The position numbers and the translations under genes are program-made. From Streptacidiphilus sp. P02-A3a (GTDB lineage Bacteria > Actinomycetota > Actinomycetes > Streptomycetales > Streptomycetaceae), in NCBI RefSeq assembly GCF_014084105.1, contig NZ_CP048289.1:2117922-2181921 (forward strand): 64,000 nt of DNA, read 5' to 3'. Positions 25,184 through 33,464 of the stretch are shown here, piece after piece. The notes under the pieces were generated by a model. The model saw only the letters and a program-made list of their open reading frames with translations. It did no database searches and was not told where the DNA came from. How positions within the stretch are numbered: position 1 is the first letter of the stretch; every line of letters begins with the position of its first letter.

Positions 25184-28100
25184 TCAGCGGCGTGACCAGC
25201 AGGTCTCCAGCACCGGCTCCAGCCGTAGCCGGTCGCCGTCCCGGTCGACGGCCTGGAGCGCTTCCAGGCAGGTCAGCACCCACTCGGCGTCGGGCGCGTC
25301 CAGGCCCGCGAGCTCGACCGCGGTGAGCGCGTAGCCCTCGTCGGTCCACTCGGTGCCGAATTCCTCGGACAGGGCGTGGTAGCCCCTGCTGACCAGCGGA
25401 TCGGCGGTGAGCCCGGAGTTGTCGACGAACTCCGCGGCGAAGGCCTTCTGCCGCAGCTCGTCGCGGAGCAGGTTCAGGGCTTCGTCCTCGTTCCCCGAGC
25501 TGCTCTGCAGGCTGATCGCCCGGTCCAGCAGCAGGGGCCAGCCGCCGGTGAGCTCCAGCAGCCGGGTCACCCGCTCCGCGGTGAAGAGGTCGGTGTGCTG
25601 CGCCCAGGCCCGCAGGCTGCGCTGGTCGTGCCGCTGGAGGAAGACCGCGATCGAGTCGCTGCCCTCCGGATCAGTCAACAGTTCACGCCAGAGCGGGAGT
25701 TGATAGAGACCGAGGACCAATACCACGGCGCGGGTGACGTCGGCCCGCTCCGGAAGCAGCTTCCGGGCGAGTGCCAGGGACTCCCGGCAGGTGTCGACTC
25801 TGGTCAGCTTCTTCGCCAGGTCGCTCACGATCACCCGCCGGGCCCCGGGCCGACCGTCGGTGAGGGCCTGCCTGAACGCGGACGGCCCCCCGATCAGCGG
25901 CAGCTCCCAGTAGCCGACCCGGTCGGTGACGGACCGGAGCGTCCCCTCGACATCGCCGATTCCGGTGGCGGGGGTGCCGAAGACCACCCTGGTCTGGTTG
26001 ACGCGCGCGGCCAGGAGGTCGTCGACCTGGGTGACGGTCAGCGGAGCGGTCCGCCGGTCGGGCAGCTCGGGGCGGCCCTCAAGGACGATGGTCTCCTCCA
26101 GCTCGCACTCCGACGCGGCGGTGAGCAGCCGGTGCTCCACCTCCTGGGCGGTGCCGATCATGCGCAGGGCGTTCGGCCCGCGCAGGTGCCACCCTCGTCC
26201 GTCGTGGTTGGGGGCGAGGATGCCGAGGCCGACCATTTCCTGCAGGTAGGCACGGAAACCCTCGCTGTCGAGGCCGGAGAAGCCCGCGCGCCACCAGCTC
26301 GCGCACTCGTCCCGGAGCTCGGCGTCGCTGAGCCGGGTCTCCAGCCCGTTGTCCCGGGCGTGGAAGGCGAGGACGTTGGCGATCACGTCGTACCGGTCGT
26401 CGAGGGTGAGGGTGTCCTTGAACGCCGCGGTGATGTCGGCCCGCAGCGAGGGGTCCGACTCGACCGCCTCGACCTCGGTGACGGTGATGGCATAGGGCGG
26501 GCCCGCGGCGTCGCCGCGGTTCCGCCGACGCTGCTGCATGACCTCCACCAGCCTGCTGCCGAACATCTGGAGCAGGAAGGGCTGGTACGAGCAGTAGCCC
26601 AGCACCCGGTTGACCACGTCCACGTCGACGAAGTCGAAGCCGAGCGCCCGCATCGGGTCGACCAGCAGGTCGGCCGCGAACTGCGGTGCCAGCGGGCCGA
26701 CGACGGTGGGCGTCTGCGCCAGGTGGCTGAACGGCCCGTTGCGGGCGAGCCGGGTGAACCGCTGCACGGAGTGCAGGCCCGCGAAGACCACCTTCATCCG
26801 GCCGGGCGTCTCCGTGCACAGGCCGCGCAGCCGCCGGGTCTCGGTGCAGTGCGGAACGTCGGCCTCGAAGAACCGGTCGCACTCGTCCATCAGGATCAGC
26901 AGCCGTCGGCGGGGTTCCGCGTCGAGCCACTTCTTGATGCCGGAGCGGACGCGCTCGTAGCGGTCGGTCTCGGCCTCGGCCAGCTCCTTGCGGCGGCCCT
27001 TCTCCAGAACCTGCTGGTCCGTCAACTCGCGTTCCAGCACGCTCCAGATCGTTTCGGCGCTCAGCGCGGTGCCCTTGCCGATGTTGTGCTGGTCCAGATT
27101 GAGGTAGAGCTTCTGGTGGTGCTCCGGCTGCTGCTCCGCGAACCGGTCACCGGCGTCGTTGAGCAGGGCGGACTTACCCAGACCGCGTCCACCGAAGATG
27201 ATCTGGGTGCCGTCCGGGTCGAGGATCCGCTTGCGTTCGGCGTCGCGGCCGTAGAACATCTCCCGGTCGATGCGTCCGCGCTTCTCCCTGAGGTAGGGGT
27301 TCACTCCCGAGAACGGCAGGAGTGTCGCGGTCGCCACGCTGACCTGCCGGTTGCCCTGGGCGGCGAGGTAGGCCAGCGCGGCGTCGTCGACGACGATCAG
27401 CGGTGCGATGTCCACTGAGGCGGCGGCGAGTTCGGCGCGCGCCTTGCTGTCGAGGGTGCCGAAGTAGGCGACCAGCAGGCTCTCCTTGCTGGGCTCCTGG
27501 GCCACCCGGCTGAGCAGCAGTTGCGCCGAGGGCCGACCCCAGATCATCAGGATCCGGAGCCGTCCCGCCTGTTCGAGGATCTTCGAGCCGAACGCGGGCG
27601 CCCAGGCCCGGCCGTTGATCTCGGTGTCGAGGACGTCCGCGAAGCGGTACTCGACGGTCCGCGGCAGCTTGTCGAGCGCGATGGCCTGCTTGGCCTCGTA
27701 GCCGAGCAGGTTGAGCGGCAGCAGCATCTCCCGCTCGGCGTTGCGGCGCCCGGCCGGGGGCGTGGTGCCGATCGCCCGCCAGGTCTCCAGTGCCTTGGCC
27801 GCGCGTTCGGCCTCGTCCGCGGACAACCGCGTGTAGTCGAGCGCGGGGAGCTCCGGATGCCTGCCGCGGGTGCGGACCGATCGCACCAGCTCGGCCGTGA
27901 TCCCCTGGCCGAGCCCGTCCGGGACGGCCGGGAAGAAGCTCGCGAGGTGCGACTCGCCGGACACGATCTCCGGTACGGGCTCACCGAGTTCGAGGAAGTA
28001 GACGAGGTCGGCGGCGGTGGCCAGTCCGTCGGCCTCCAGATGGCGCAGTACCTGCGCGCGGTCCTCGTCGCCGATCTCGGGGAGCGCGTCCAGCCGGGAG

Positions 28101-31100
28101 CGGAGTCGCTGGGCGGCCTCGTTGCGGTACCGGGGGAGGAGTTCCGCGACCCGTTCCAGGGTGCGCCGGACGAGGATCAGCTCGCGGCTGCCGCCCTCCT
28201 CGGTGTGCGGCTGCGCATCGGCCAGCAGCTCCTGGAGGCTGAGGTCCTGGTCGTCGGTGAGGGCGCCGTCGGCCTGGGCCCGCCGGAGTTCGGCGACCAG
28301 GTCGGTGTGTCGCGCCAGCAGCTCCCGGCGCCGCCGGTCCTCGGTCTCCAGGAGCCCGGCGCGGCGCGACGGGGGGAAGGAGACCGGCTCGCCGGGCAGC
28401 GAGCCCTGCTCGGCGAGGTCGAGGATGCGGTGCGCCGCACCGAAGACGTCCTGGTCCTGCTGGAGCGCCACGGCCTGTTCCCAGGTCCGGTCCTGGGCGG
28501 TGAGCAGGGCGTCCACCGTCGGCTGCTCGCCGGTGGCCAGGGGGATCTTGAGCAGCTCGGCGTCGATCCGCCGCTGGGCGTCCGGACCGGGGACGTCGCG
28601 TCGGCGGGTCGGTCCCTGTTCGATCTCGCCCAGCAGGCTGCTCAGCGACTCGTGGGCCGCCCACGCCGCGGCCGAGGTCAGCGGATCGGGTGAGCGGCCC
28701 TGGACCGCGTCGAGGTCGGCCAGGGCCTGCTCCCGCCCGGAGAGGAGCGCCTGCCGCATGTCTCCGGTCTCCTGACGGGCCCAGTCGGTCTCGGCGGTCC
28801 GACCGCGCTTGATGGCCTCGGTGACGTCGATCCAGGACTTGGTGCAGTCGGTGGTGCGCTCGACCAGGTGGACCAGGTCCTGGCGCCCCGAGCCCTGGAG
28901 CGTCCGGCTGCTCGAACCGCGGAGTTCGCGGTCCATCCGGTCGATCTCCGAATGGATGTCGGTGAGTCGGGACAGCCGGTCGACGGCCTCCTGGGCCCTC
29001 GTCTTGGCCTCCGGCACGTCCTCGACCAGCGCGTGCAGCACCGAGCCGAGCAGGCCGTCCGGGGCGAGCCAGCGCTTGGCGATGGTGGTGGCCCGGTTGA
29101 AGCGGAGCCGCGGCGGCTTCAGCAGGTCGCGAGCGTGCTGGACGAGCTCACGGAGCCGGTTCTCGGACTCGGACACGTCCGCGGTACCGCTCAGCGGCTT
29201 GGTGAACGCCAGGGCGCTGCTGAGCGTGGGGTCCGCGACCGCGATGGCGAGCGTCGCCAGGCCGTTGGGCAGCCGCCCGGCCAGGGCCTTCAGCTGGGCC
29301 CCGGCCGCGTACTCGCCGGTGGCCAGTGAGGCGCGGAGCAGCGCGGGGAGAGCGAGCAGCTCGTGGTTCTCCAGCGCCTCCGTGCCCACGGCCTCGCAGT
29401 ACTGGAGCGCCTTGACGAAGGCCTGCGGGCTGCCGGCGGCTCCTGAGGCGAGTACCGCGCCGGCGGCGGCGAGGCGGAGCGCGGCCTGCTCCGACTCGGG
29501 CCGCTCCGCGGCCCGGGCCAGGTGGAACGCGAGGCCGAACCGGCGTTCAGCGATCAGGCGGGCCATGGTCGACACCACCTGGGCGCTGTCGGCGGCCGGA
29601 ACGGCGGCCGGGGCCGCGGGCTCGACCGCGGGTACGGAGACCGGCCGGGGGTCGGCTTCGGCCGCACGCTCCGTCACCGGCCCCTCGTCGCCGTGGTCGG
29701 CGGTGGTCGGCGTGGCCTCGGACGGGGTACCGGCCCCGGGCGGGGGGACCGGCTCGGCTTCGGCCTTCGGCTGCACTGCCGGTGCCGGTGCCGGTGCGGG
29801 TGCGGGTGGCGGTGGCGGTGCGGGTGCCGGTGGCGGAGCGGTGGTGGCGTCCGGGCCGGGAAGCGACAGCTCCTTGTACAGCAGGGCGGCGGCGGAGCAG
29901 GTCGGCAGGGTGATGCCGACCTGCTGCTGACGGGACATGATCTCGGCGAGGGCCATCGGCGGGTCCGGCTGCTCGCGGAGCCGGACGAGCTCGACCAGGG
30001 CGCCCAGGGCGGTCGCCTCGGCCCAGCCGGTGTCATCCCAGTGCGGCGTGTCGGACCAGGCACGGGCCAGCTCCTGGGCGGCTGCGAGCCCAGCGGTCGC
30101 GGGGCTTCCCTCGGCGCAGGTGACGGTCAGCAGTTCCCGCAGGGCGGCCCGGACCGTGCGGTCGCGGCGGCGCCCGTCGAGATGCGACCGTACGCTCTCG
30201 GCCAGGGCGGCCAGCTGCTCGGGTGCGTCCGGCACGCCGGCCGCGGCCAGGCAGTCCCGGACCTGGTGGACGACGCCGGTCAGCGAGGTGAGCGCCCGGG
30301 TGTCCCGCTCGGCGGGCGGGTATCCGCCCTCCAGCGCCGTCCCGATCCGGCGGGCGGCCTCCCGGGCTGCCTGAAAGGCTGCTTCCAGCGCCTGGTGCGC
30401 GTGCTCCAGGTCCAGTGCGTCGTGCTGAGGGGGAGCGTCAGCGGCGGCGACCGCTTCCACGTCTGCCTCCTTGGCGGAGCCGGGCGCGGCGGACTCGGTG
30501 AACTCGTGCGGGTCCGGGAGCGGCTGGTCCGGCGGGTTGTACGGAGTGAAACCGGGGCTTGCCTCGATGACCTGGTCGGCGGCCTCCCGTACGGCGTCCA
30601 GCAGCTGTGGCTCCGCCGCGTACCCCAGCCAGTCACGCTCGGCGGCCCACACCAGGACGCGCGCGTCGGCGGCGGAGGCGTTGCACCAGGCCAGGATGGC
30701 GAGCCGGCCGAGCGTCTCGCCCCAACGGGCCACCGGGTCGACCCCCTCGGTGACCGCGGAGAAGTTCGCCGCGGCGCCGATGTCGAGGATCACCCGGTGC
30801 GTCAGTGCCCTGGCGGAGCAGTGGCAGCGCCGTTGGCGGGCGTCCCGCTGTAGCCGGGAGAGCAGGTCGCGGCAGAGTGCCGTGCCGGCTCGGCGGGGAG
30901 CGGCCAGTTTGATGCCGAGGGTGCCCAGCAGCCGCTGTCGCTCGGTCGGGGTGAGCGAGTTGAAGGCCAGTTCGACCATGCCGGTGGTCACGTCGTCGAG
31001 CACGTCGGCGACGGGGAACCCGAGGGCGTTCAGGGCGTCCGCCAGTGGGCGCAGCGTCGCTAACGCGATGCCTGGTGGGGACAGCGGGAGTTTCGGCAGC

Positions 31101-31120
31101 GCCACATATCTGTCGTCCAT
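25184..31120 (-). CDS. giant P-loop (STAND/AAA-like) NTPase of the conflict island
   Basis: 1978 residues from ATG 31120 (GGAG five bases upstream). The N-terminal third is helical and Ala-rich and ends in a Pro/Ala linker near residue 440. A second helical region runs to about 1200. The ATPase core then has DREMFYGRDAERKRIL, Walker A IIFGGRGLGKSALLNDAG near residue 1305 and Walker B LLILMDECDRFFEADVP near 1410, with a sensor segment KVVFAGLHSVQRFTRLARNG. A winged-helix region and another helical part follow. This order fits a STAND-type sensor/effector ATPase (Orc/MalT-like core). It is the last gene of the long minus-strand train. No nuclease or toxin motif was recognised, so the output mechanism is unknown. 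Confidence 0.75.
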   Translation of the reverse strand: MDDRYVALPKLPLSPPGIALATLRPLADALNALGFPVADVLDDVTTGMVELAFNSLTPTERQRLLGTLGIKLAAPRRAGTALCRDLLSRLQRDARQRRCHCSARALTHRVILDIGAAANFSAVTEGVDPVARWGETLGRLAILAWCNASAADARVLVWAAERDWLGYAAEPQLLDAVREAADQVIEASPGFTPYNPPDQPLPDPHEFTESAAPGSAKEADVEAVAAADAPPQHDALDLEHAHQALEAAFQAAREAARRIGTALEGGYPPAERDTRALTSLTGVVHQVRDCLAAAGVPDAPEQLAALAESVRSHLDGRRRDRTVRAALRELLTVTCAEGSPATAGLAAAQELARAWSDTPHWDDTGWAEATALGALVELVRLREQPDPPMALAEIMSRQQQVGITLPTCSAAALLYKELSLPGPDATTAPPPAPAPPPPPAPAPAPAPAVQPKAEAEPVPPPGAGTPSEATPTTADHGDEGPVTERAAEADPRPVSVPAVEPAAPAAVPAADSAQVVSTMARLIAERRFGLAFHLARAAERPESEQAALRLAAAGAVLASGAAGSPQAFVKALQYCEAVGTEALENHELLALPALLRASLATGEYAAGAQLKALAGRLPNGLATLAIAVADPTLSSALAFTKPLSGTADVSESENRLRELVQHARDLLKPPRLRFNRATTIAKRWLAPDGLLGSVLHALVEDVPEAKTRAQEAVDRLSRLTDIHSEIDRMDRELRGSSSRTLQGSGRQDLVHLVERTTDCTKSWIDVTEAIKRGRTAETDWARQETGDMRQALLSGREQALADLDAVQGRSPDPLTSAAAWAAHESLSSLLGEIEQGPTRRRDVPGPDAQRRIDAELLKIPLATGEQPTVDALLTAQDRTWEQAVALQQDQDVFGAAHRILDLAEQGSLPGEPVSFPPSRRAGLLETEDRRRRELLARHTDLVAELRRAQADGALTDDQDLSLQELLADAQPHTEEGGSRELILVRRTLERVAELLPRYRNEAAQRLRSRLDALPEIGDEDRAQVLRHLEADGLATAADLVYFLELGEPVPEIVSGESHLASFFPAVPDGLGQGITAELVRSVRTRGRHPELPALDYTRLSADEAERAAKALETWRAIGTTPPAGRRNAEREMLLPLNLLGYEAKQAIALDKLPRTVEYRFADVLDTEINGRAWAPAFGSKILEQAGRLRILMIWGRPSAQLLLSRVAQEPSKESLLVAYFGTLDSKARAELAAASVDIAPLIVVDDAALAYLAAQGNRQVSVATATLLPFSGVNPYLREKRGRIDREMFYGRDAERKRILDPDGTQIIFGGRGLGKSALLNDAGDRFAEQQPEHHQKLYLNLDQHNIGKGTALSAETIWSVLERELTDQQVLEKGRRKELAEAETDRYERVRSGIKKWLDAEPRRRLLILMDECDRFFEADVPHCTETRRLRGLCTETPGRMKVVFAGLHSVQRFTRLARNGPFSHLAQTPTVVGPLAPQFAADLLVDPMRALGFDFVDVDVVNRVLGYCSYQPFLLQMFGSRLVEVMQQRRRNRGDAAGPPYAITVTEVEAVESDPSLRADITAAFKDTLTLDDRYDVIANVLAFHARDNGLETRLSDAELRDECASWWRAGFSGLDSEGFRAYLQEMVGLGILAPNHDGRGWHLRGPNALRMIGTAQEVEHRLLTAASECELEETIVLEGRPELPDRRTAPLTVTQVDDLLAARVNQTRVVFGTPATGIGDVEGTLRSVTDRVGYWELPLIGGPSAFRQALTDGRPGARRVIVSDLAKKLTRVDTCRESLALARKLLPERADVTRAVVLVLGLYQLPLWRELLTDPEGSDSIAVFLQRHDQRSLRAWAQHTDLFTAERVTRLLELTGGWPLLLDRAISLQSSSGNEDEALNLLRDELRQKAFAAEFVDNSGLTADPLVSRGYHALSEEFGTEWTDEGYALTAVELAGLDAPDAEWVLTCLEALQAVDRDGDRLRLEPVLETCWSRR

Positions 31121-31173
31121 GCATGCTCCGGCTCGGGGGAGAGGGTGGTGAGGGAAGGCGAGGGGAACGCGGC

Positions 31174-31542
31174 TCATCGCGTCCGGGTGTGCTCGGTGAC
31201 GAAGGTGTAGCCCGCGGGCAGTTCCCAGCCGTCGGCCTTGCCTAGCCTTCGGCAGTGCCCGCGGTAGGCGGCCCGTTGGACCTCGCTCGGCACCGCTTCG
31301 GGGCCGAGCCGCCGGAGGAACCCGTGCACCTGGTAGGTCTGCGGCTCCGGGGACCGGTCGTGGTCGGTGAGCGGGCGGCTGCCCGCGCTGCGATGCGCCG
31401 GGTGGGCGGCGCGGACGGCTGGGACGTATCCGATCAGCGGGATCGGCGGTTCGCCGGGTCGGGCCGGGAAGCGCGGGCGGCCGTCGGGGGCCCGGCTGCC
31501 GACGGCCGGATGGAGGCGCCCGGTGGCGATGAGCTCGGTCAC
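31174..31542 (-). CDS. small uncharacterised protein of the conflict island
   Basis: 122 residues, basic and Pro/Arg-rich, starting at GTG 31542, which overlaps the upstream gene's TGA by four bases (GTGA). The middle contains several His residues (VRAAHPAHRSAG, TDHDRSPEPQTYQVHGFLRRLG), and the C-terminus has SEVQRAAYRGHCRRLGKADGWELPAGYTFVTEH. No family was recognised. The tight overlap says it is made together with the 641-residue protein and the giant NTPase, perhaps as a small partner or adaptor. Confidence 0.65.
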   Translation of the reverse strand: MTELIATGRLHPAVGSRAPDGRPRFPARPGEPPIPLIGYVPAVRAAHPAHRSAGSRPLTDHDRSPEPQTYQVHGFLRRLGPEAVPSEVQRAAYRGHCRRLGKADGWELPAGYTFVTEHTRTR

Positions 31543-33464
31543 GGCCTTTTCGAGCGCCGCCGTCCGGTGGGGGCGGGTGGCGGTCCGTACACCGTTCCGG
31601 GCAGGACGGACCGGTCGAGCAGCGCGTGCCCGTCCACGGTGAGCAGCCCGCAGCGGCGGACGACGCGCATGACCAGGTCCCGCTCGTCGAGGCCGACGGG
31701 CGAGTCGGTGCTCCGGGAGCTTCCCGGGGCGTTGTCCCGGGTGAGGATCTCCTTGGAGTAGCGGTGGCGGATCTCGACGCCGTCAACGACGACGGGTGCC
31801 TCCAGCAGTCTGCTGGTGGCCCGGACCACCCGCCCGCCGCGTGGCCACTGGAGCAGCAGCTCGATGCCGGGGAAGAAGGTCAGCGGCCAGTCGATGCCCG
31901 ACAGGCGGGCGGGGGAGCCGTCGAGTTCGGGCAGCACGTCCTGGACCCGCTGGTCCTCGTCGAGCTCCCCGCCCTGGTGGTTGAGTTCGAGGCGGGGGTG
32001 GCCGCCGCCGCGCCGCAGGGCGGTCCGGAGCTCGTCGGTGAGGAGCGGGGGCAGCGGCAGGGACCCGTTCATGAGGTGGACCAGCCGCAGCGGCAGTCGC
32101 CAGGCGATCTCGCTGTCCGACACCTGAAGCAGGTCCGCCGCCTGGCTGACGGCGCCGAGCGGTGCGTCGACGGGCCGCGGGTCAGGCAGCGGCCGGACCG
32201 GCGGAGCGGGTGCCCGGGACACGGCGCGCCAGCCCAGTCCGGACGGGGTGAGCGGGTCGCCCTCGGCCTCCTCCGCACCCGGCCGGTGCGACCGCCAGAT
32301 GCCACCGCCCTCGATCAGGTCGTCGAGGCTGACCCGGGTGCCGTTGTCGAACAGCCCCTCCTTGCTCTCCCCGCGGACGACGTCGGCGACGGCGAGGTTG
32401 GCCCGGCAGACGGCCGCCGCGTAGTCGACCCCGGTGAGCAGCGGCGCGGCCCCGGTGACGGTGCTCAGCCAGGGGCCGATCGCGGTGTAGACGGTGGTGG
32501 TGGTCGGCATGCCGTGGCGGCGCCGACCGGTGTCCTGGCCGACGAGTTGCAGCGAGGTGGCCAGTCTGCTCATGTCGCCGCGGCCGAGCGGACCGTCCTC
32601 CTGCCAGGTCGCCGCCAGGGATCGCCGGTCCACCGCGTAGGCCCCCCAGCACCGCAGCTCCTCGCAGGAGTTCAGTACAGACCCGATGGTCCGGAGGAGC
32701 TGCACCAGGGCGCCGTGGAGGAGCTCGTCGTCGTCGGTGCCCGCGAGATCGAGGACCGAGACCGGCACCGCCGGGCTCAGCAGCAGCGCACGGGCCTCGC
32801 GCAGCAGGTAGCGCGCGTAGGCGGACAGGGCATCCTGTTCGGCTGCCCCGGGCGACGCGTAGCGCGCGTCCATGACCACGTGGCCGTTCCGGTCGATCCA
32901 GCGCTGTTGGAATCGCAGGCGGCCGAGTTGGGCGTCGGTGAGCCTGAGCGCGTCGCCGAAGGCGTGGACGTCCGGCACCAGGAGTTCCCGCCGCACCGGG
33001 GAGGCGTCGGGGCCCGGTACGGTACCGGCGGGACCGGCGCCGGCCGGTGCTCCGGAAACCCACCCCGGGACCTCGCCCAGCTCGCCGGTGGCGCAGTGGC
33101 GGCCTTCCTTGTAGACGACCTCGGCGTAGAGCGGCTGCGAACCGGTGGCGATCCGGACCATCGCCCCGACCGGTACCGCGGGGACGCACTCGCCGAAGGC
33201 GACGACCGGGAAGGCGTCCGGGTCCAGCGGGCTGCCGCCGTACCCCTGGCCGTCGAGGTCGTAGCCGAAGTAGACGGCGTTGAACGCCACCGCCGTGTGC
33301 ACCGGTCCCCGCCGGGCGCCGACGAGCGCCGAGAGGTACCGGCGGAGTCGGTCGTACTCCGACGCCGTCAGTGCGTCGGGGCCGACCGCGACGGCTGGGG
33401 TGAGCAGCGGGTCGTCGAGGTACGGGCGCCAGACTCCGGACGGTTCGGTTGGTGCCAAGGTCAC
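31539..33464 (-). CDS. uncharacterised 641-residue protein of the conflict island
   Basis: Starts at GTG 33464, overlapping the stop of the exonuclease-helicase gene (GTGA) with GAGGAG upstream, and overlaps the next gene likewise. The N-terminus has HTAVAFNAVYFGYDLDGQGYGGSPL and VGAMVRIATGSQPLYAEVVYKEGRHC. The middle is helical (LSAYARYLLREARALLLSP, LLHGALVQLLRTIGSVLNSCEELR). The C-terminus has FFPGIELLLQWPRGGRVVRATSRLL and VEIRHRYSKEILTRDN. No catalytic motif or known domain was identified. Because it is translationally coupled to a helicase-nuclease, a DNA-binding or scaffold role is possible, but this is a guess. Confidence 0.75.
   Translation of the reverse strand: MTLAPTEPSGVWRPYLDDPLLTPAVAVGPDALTASEYDRLRRYLSALVGARRGPVHTAVAFNAVYFGYDLDGQGYGGSPLDPDAFPVVAFGECVPAVPVGAMVRIATGSQPLYAEVVYKEGRHCATGELGEVPGWVSGAPAGAGPAGTVPGPDASPVRRELLVPDVHAFGDALRLTDAQLGRLRFQQRWIDRNGHVVMDARYASPGAAEQDALSAYARYLLREARALLLSPAVPVSVLDLAGTDDDELLHGALVQLLRTIGSVLNSCEELRCWGAYAVDRRSLAATWQEDGPLGRGDMSRLATSLQLVGQDTGRRRHGMPTTTTVYTAIGPWLSTVTGAAPLLTGVDYAAAVCRANLAVADVVRGESKEGLFDNGTRVSLDDLIEGGGIWRSHRPGAEEAEGDPLTPSGLGWRAVSRAPAPPVRPLPDPRPVDAPLGAVSQAADLLQVSDSEIAWRLPLRLVHLMNGSLPLPPLLTDELRTALRRGGGHPRLELNHQGGELDEDQRVQDVLPELDGSPARLSGIDWPLTFFPGIELLLQWPRGGRVVRATSRLLEAPVVVDGVEIRHRYSKEILTRDNAPGSSRSTDSPVGLDERDLVMRVVRRCGLLTVDGHALLDRSVLPGTVYGPPPAPTGRRRSKRP

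Noticed and set aside
25376-27418. Long plus-strand open frame opposite the giant NTPase
   Set aside because: No domain and shadow-type composition; the minus strand carries Walker A and B motifs.
29779-29832. GGTGCCGGTGCGGGT-type repeat as a possible DNA repeat or CRISPR-like array
   Set aside because: It encodes the Pro/Ala linker of the giant NTPase on the minus strand; units are irregular and there are no spacers.
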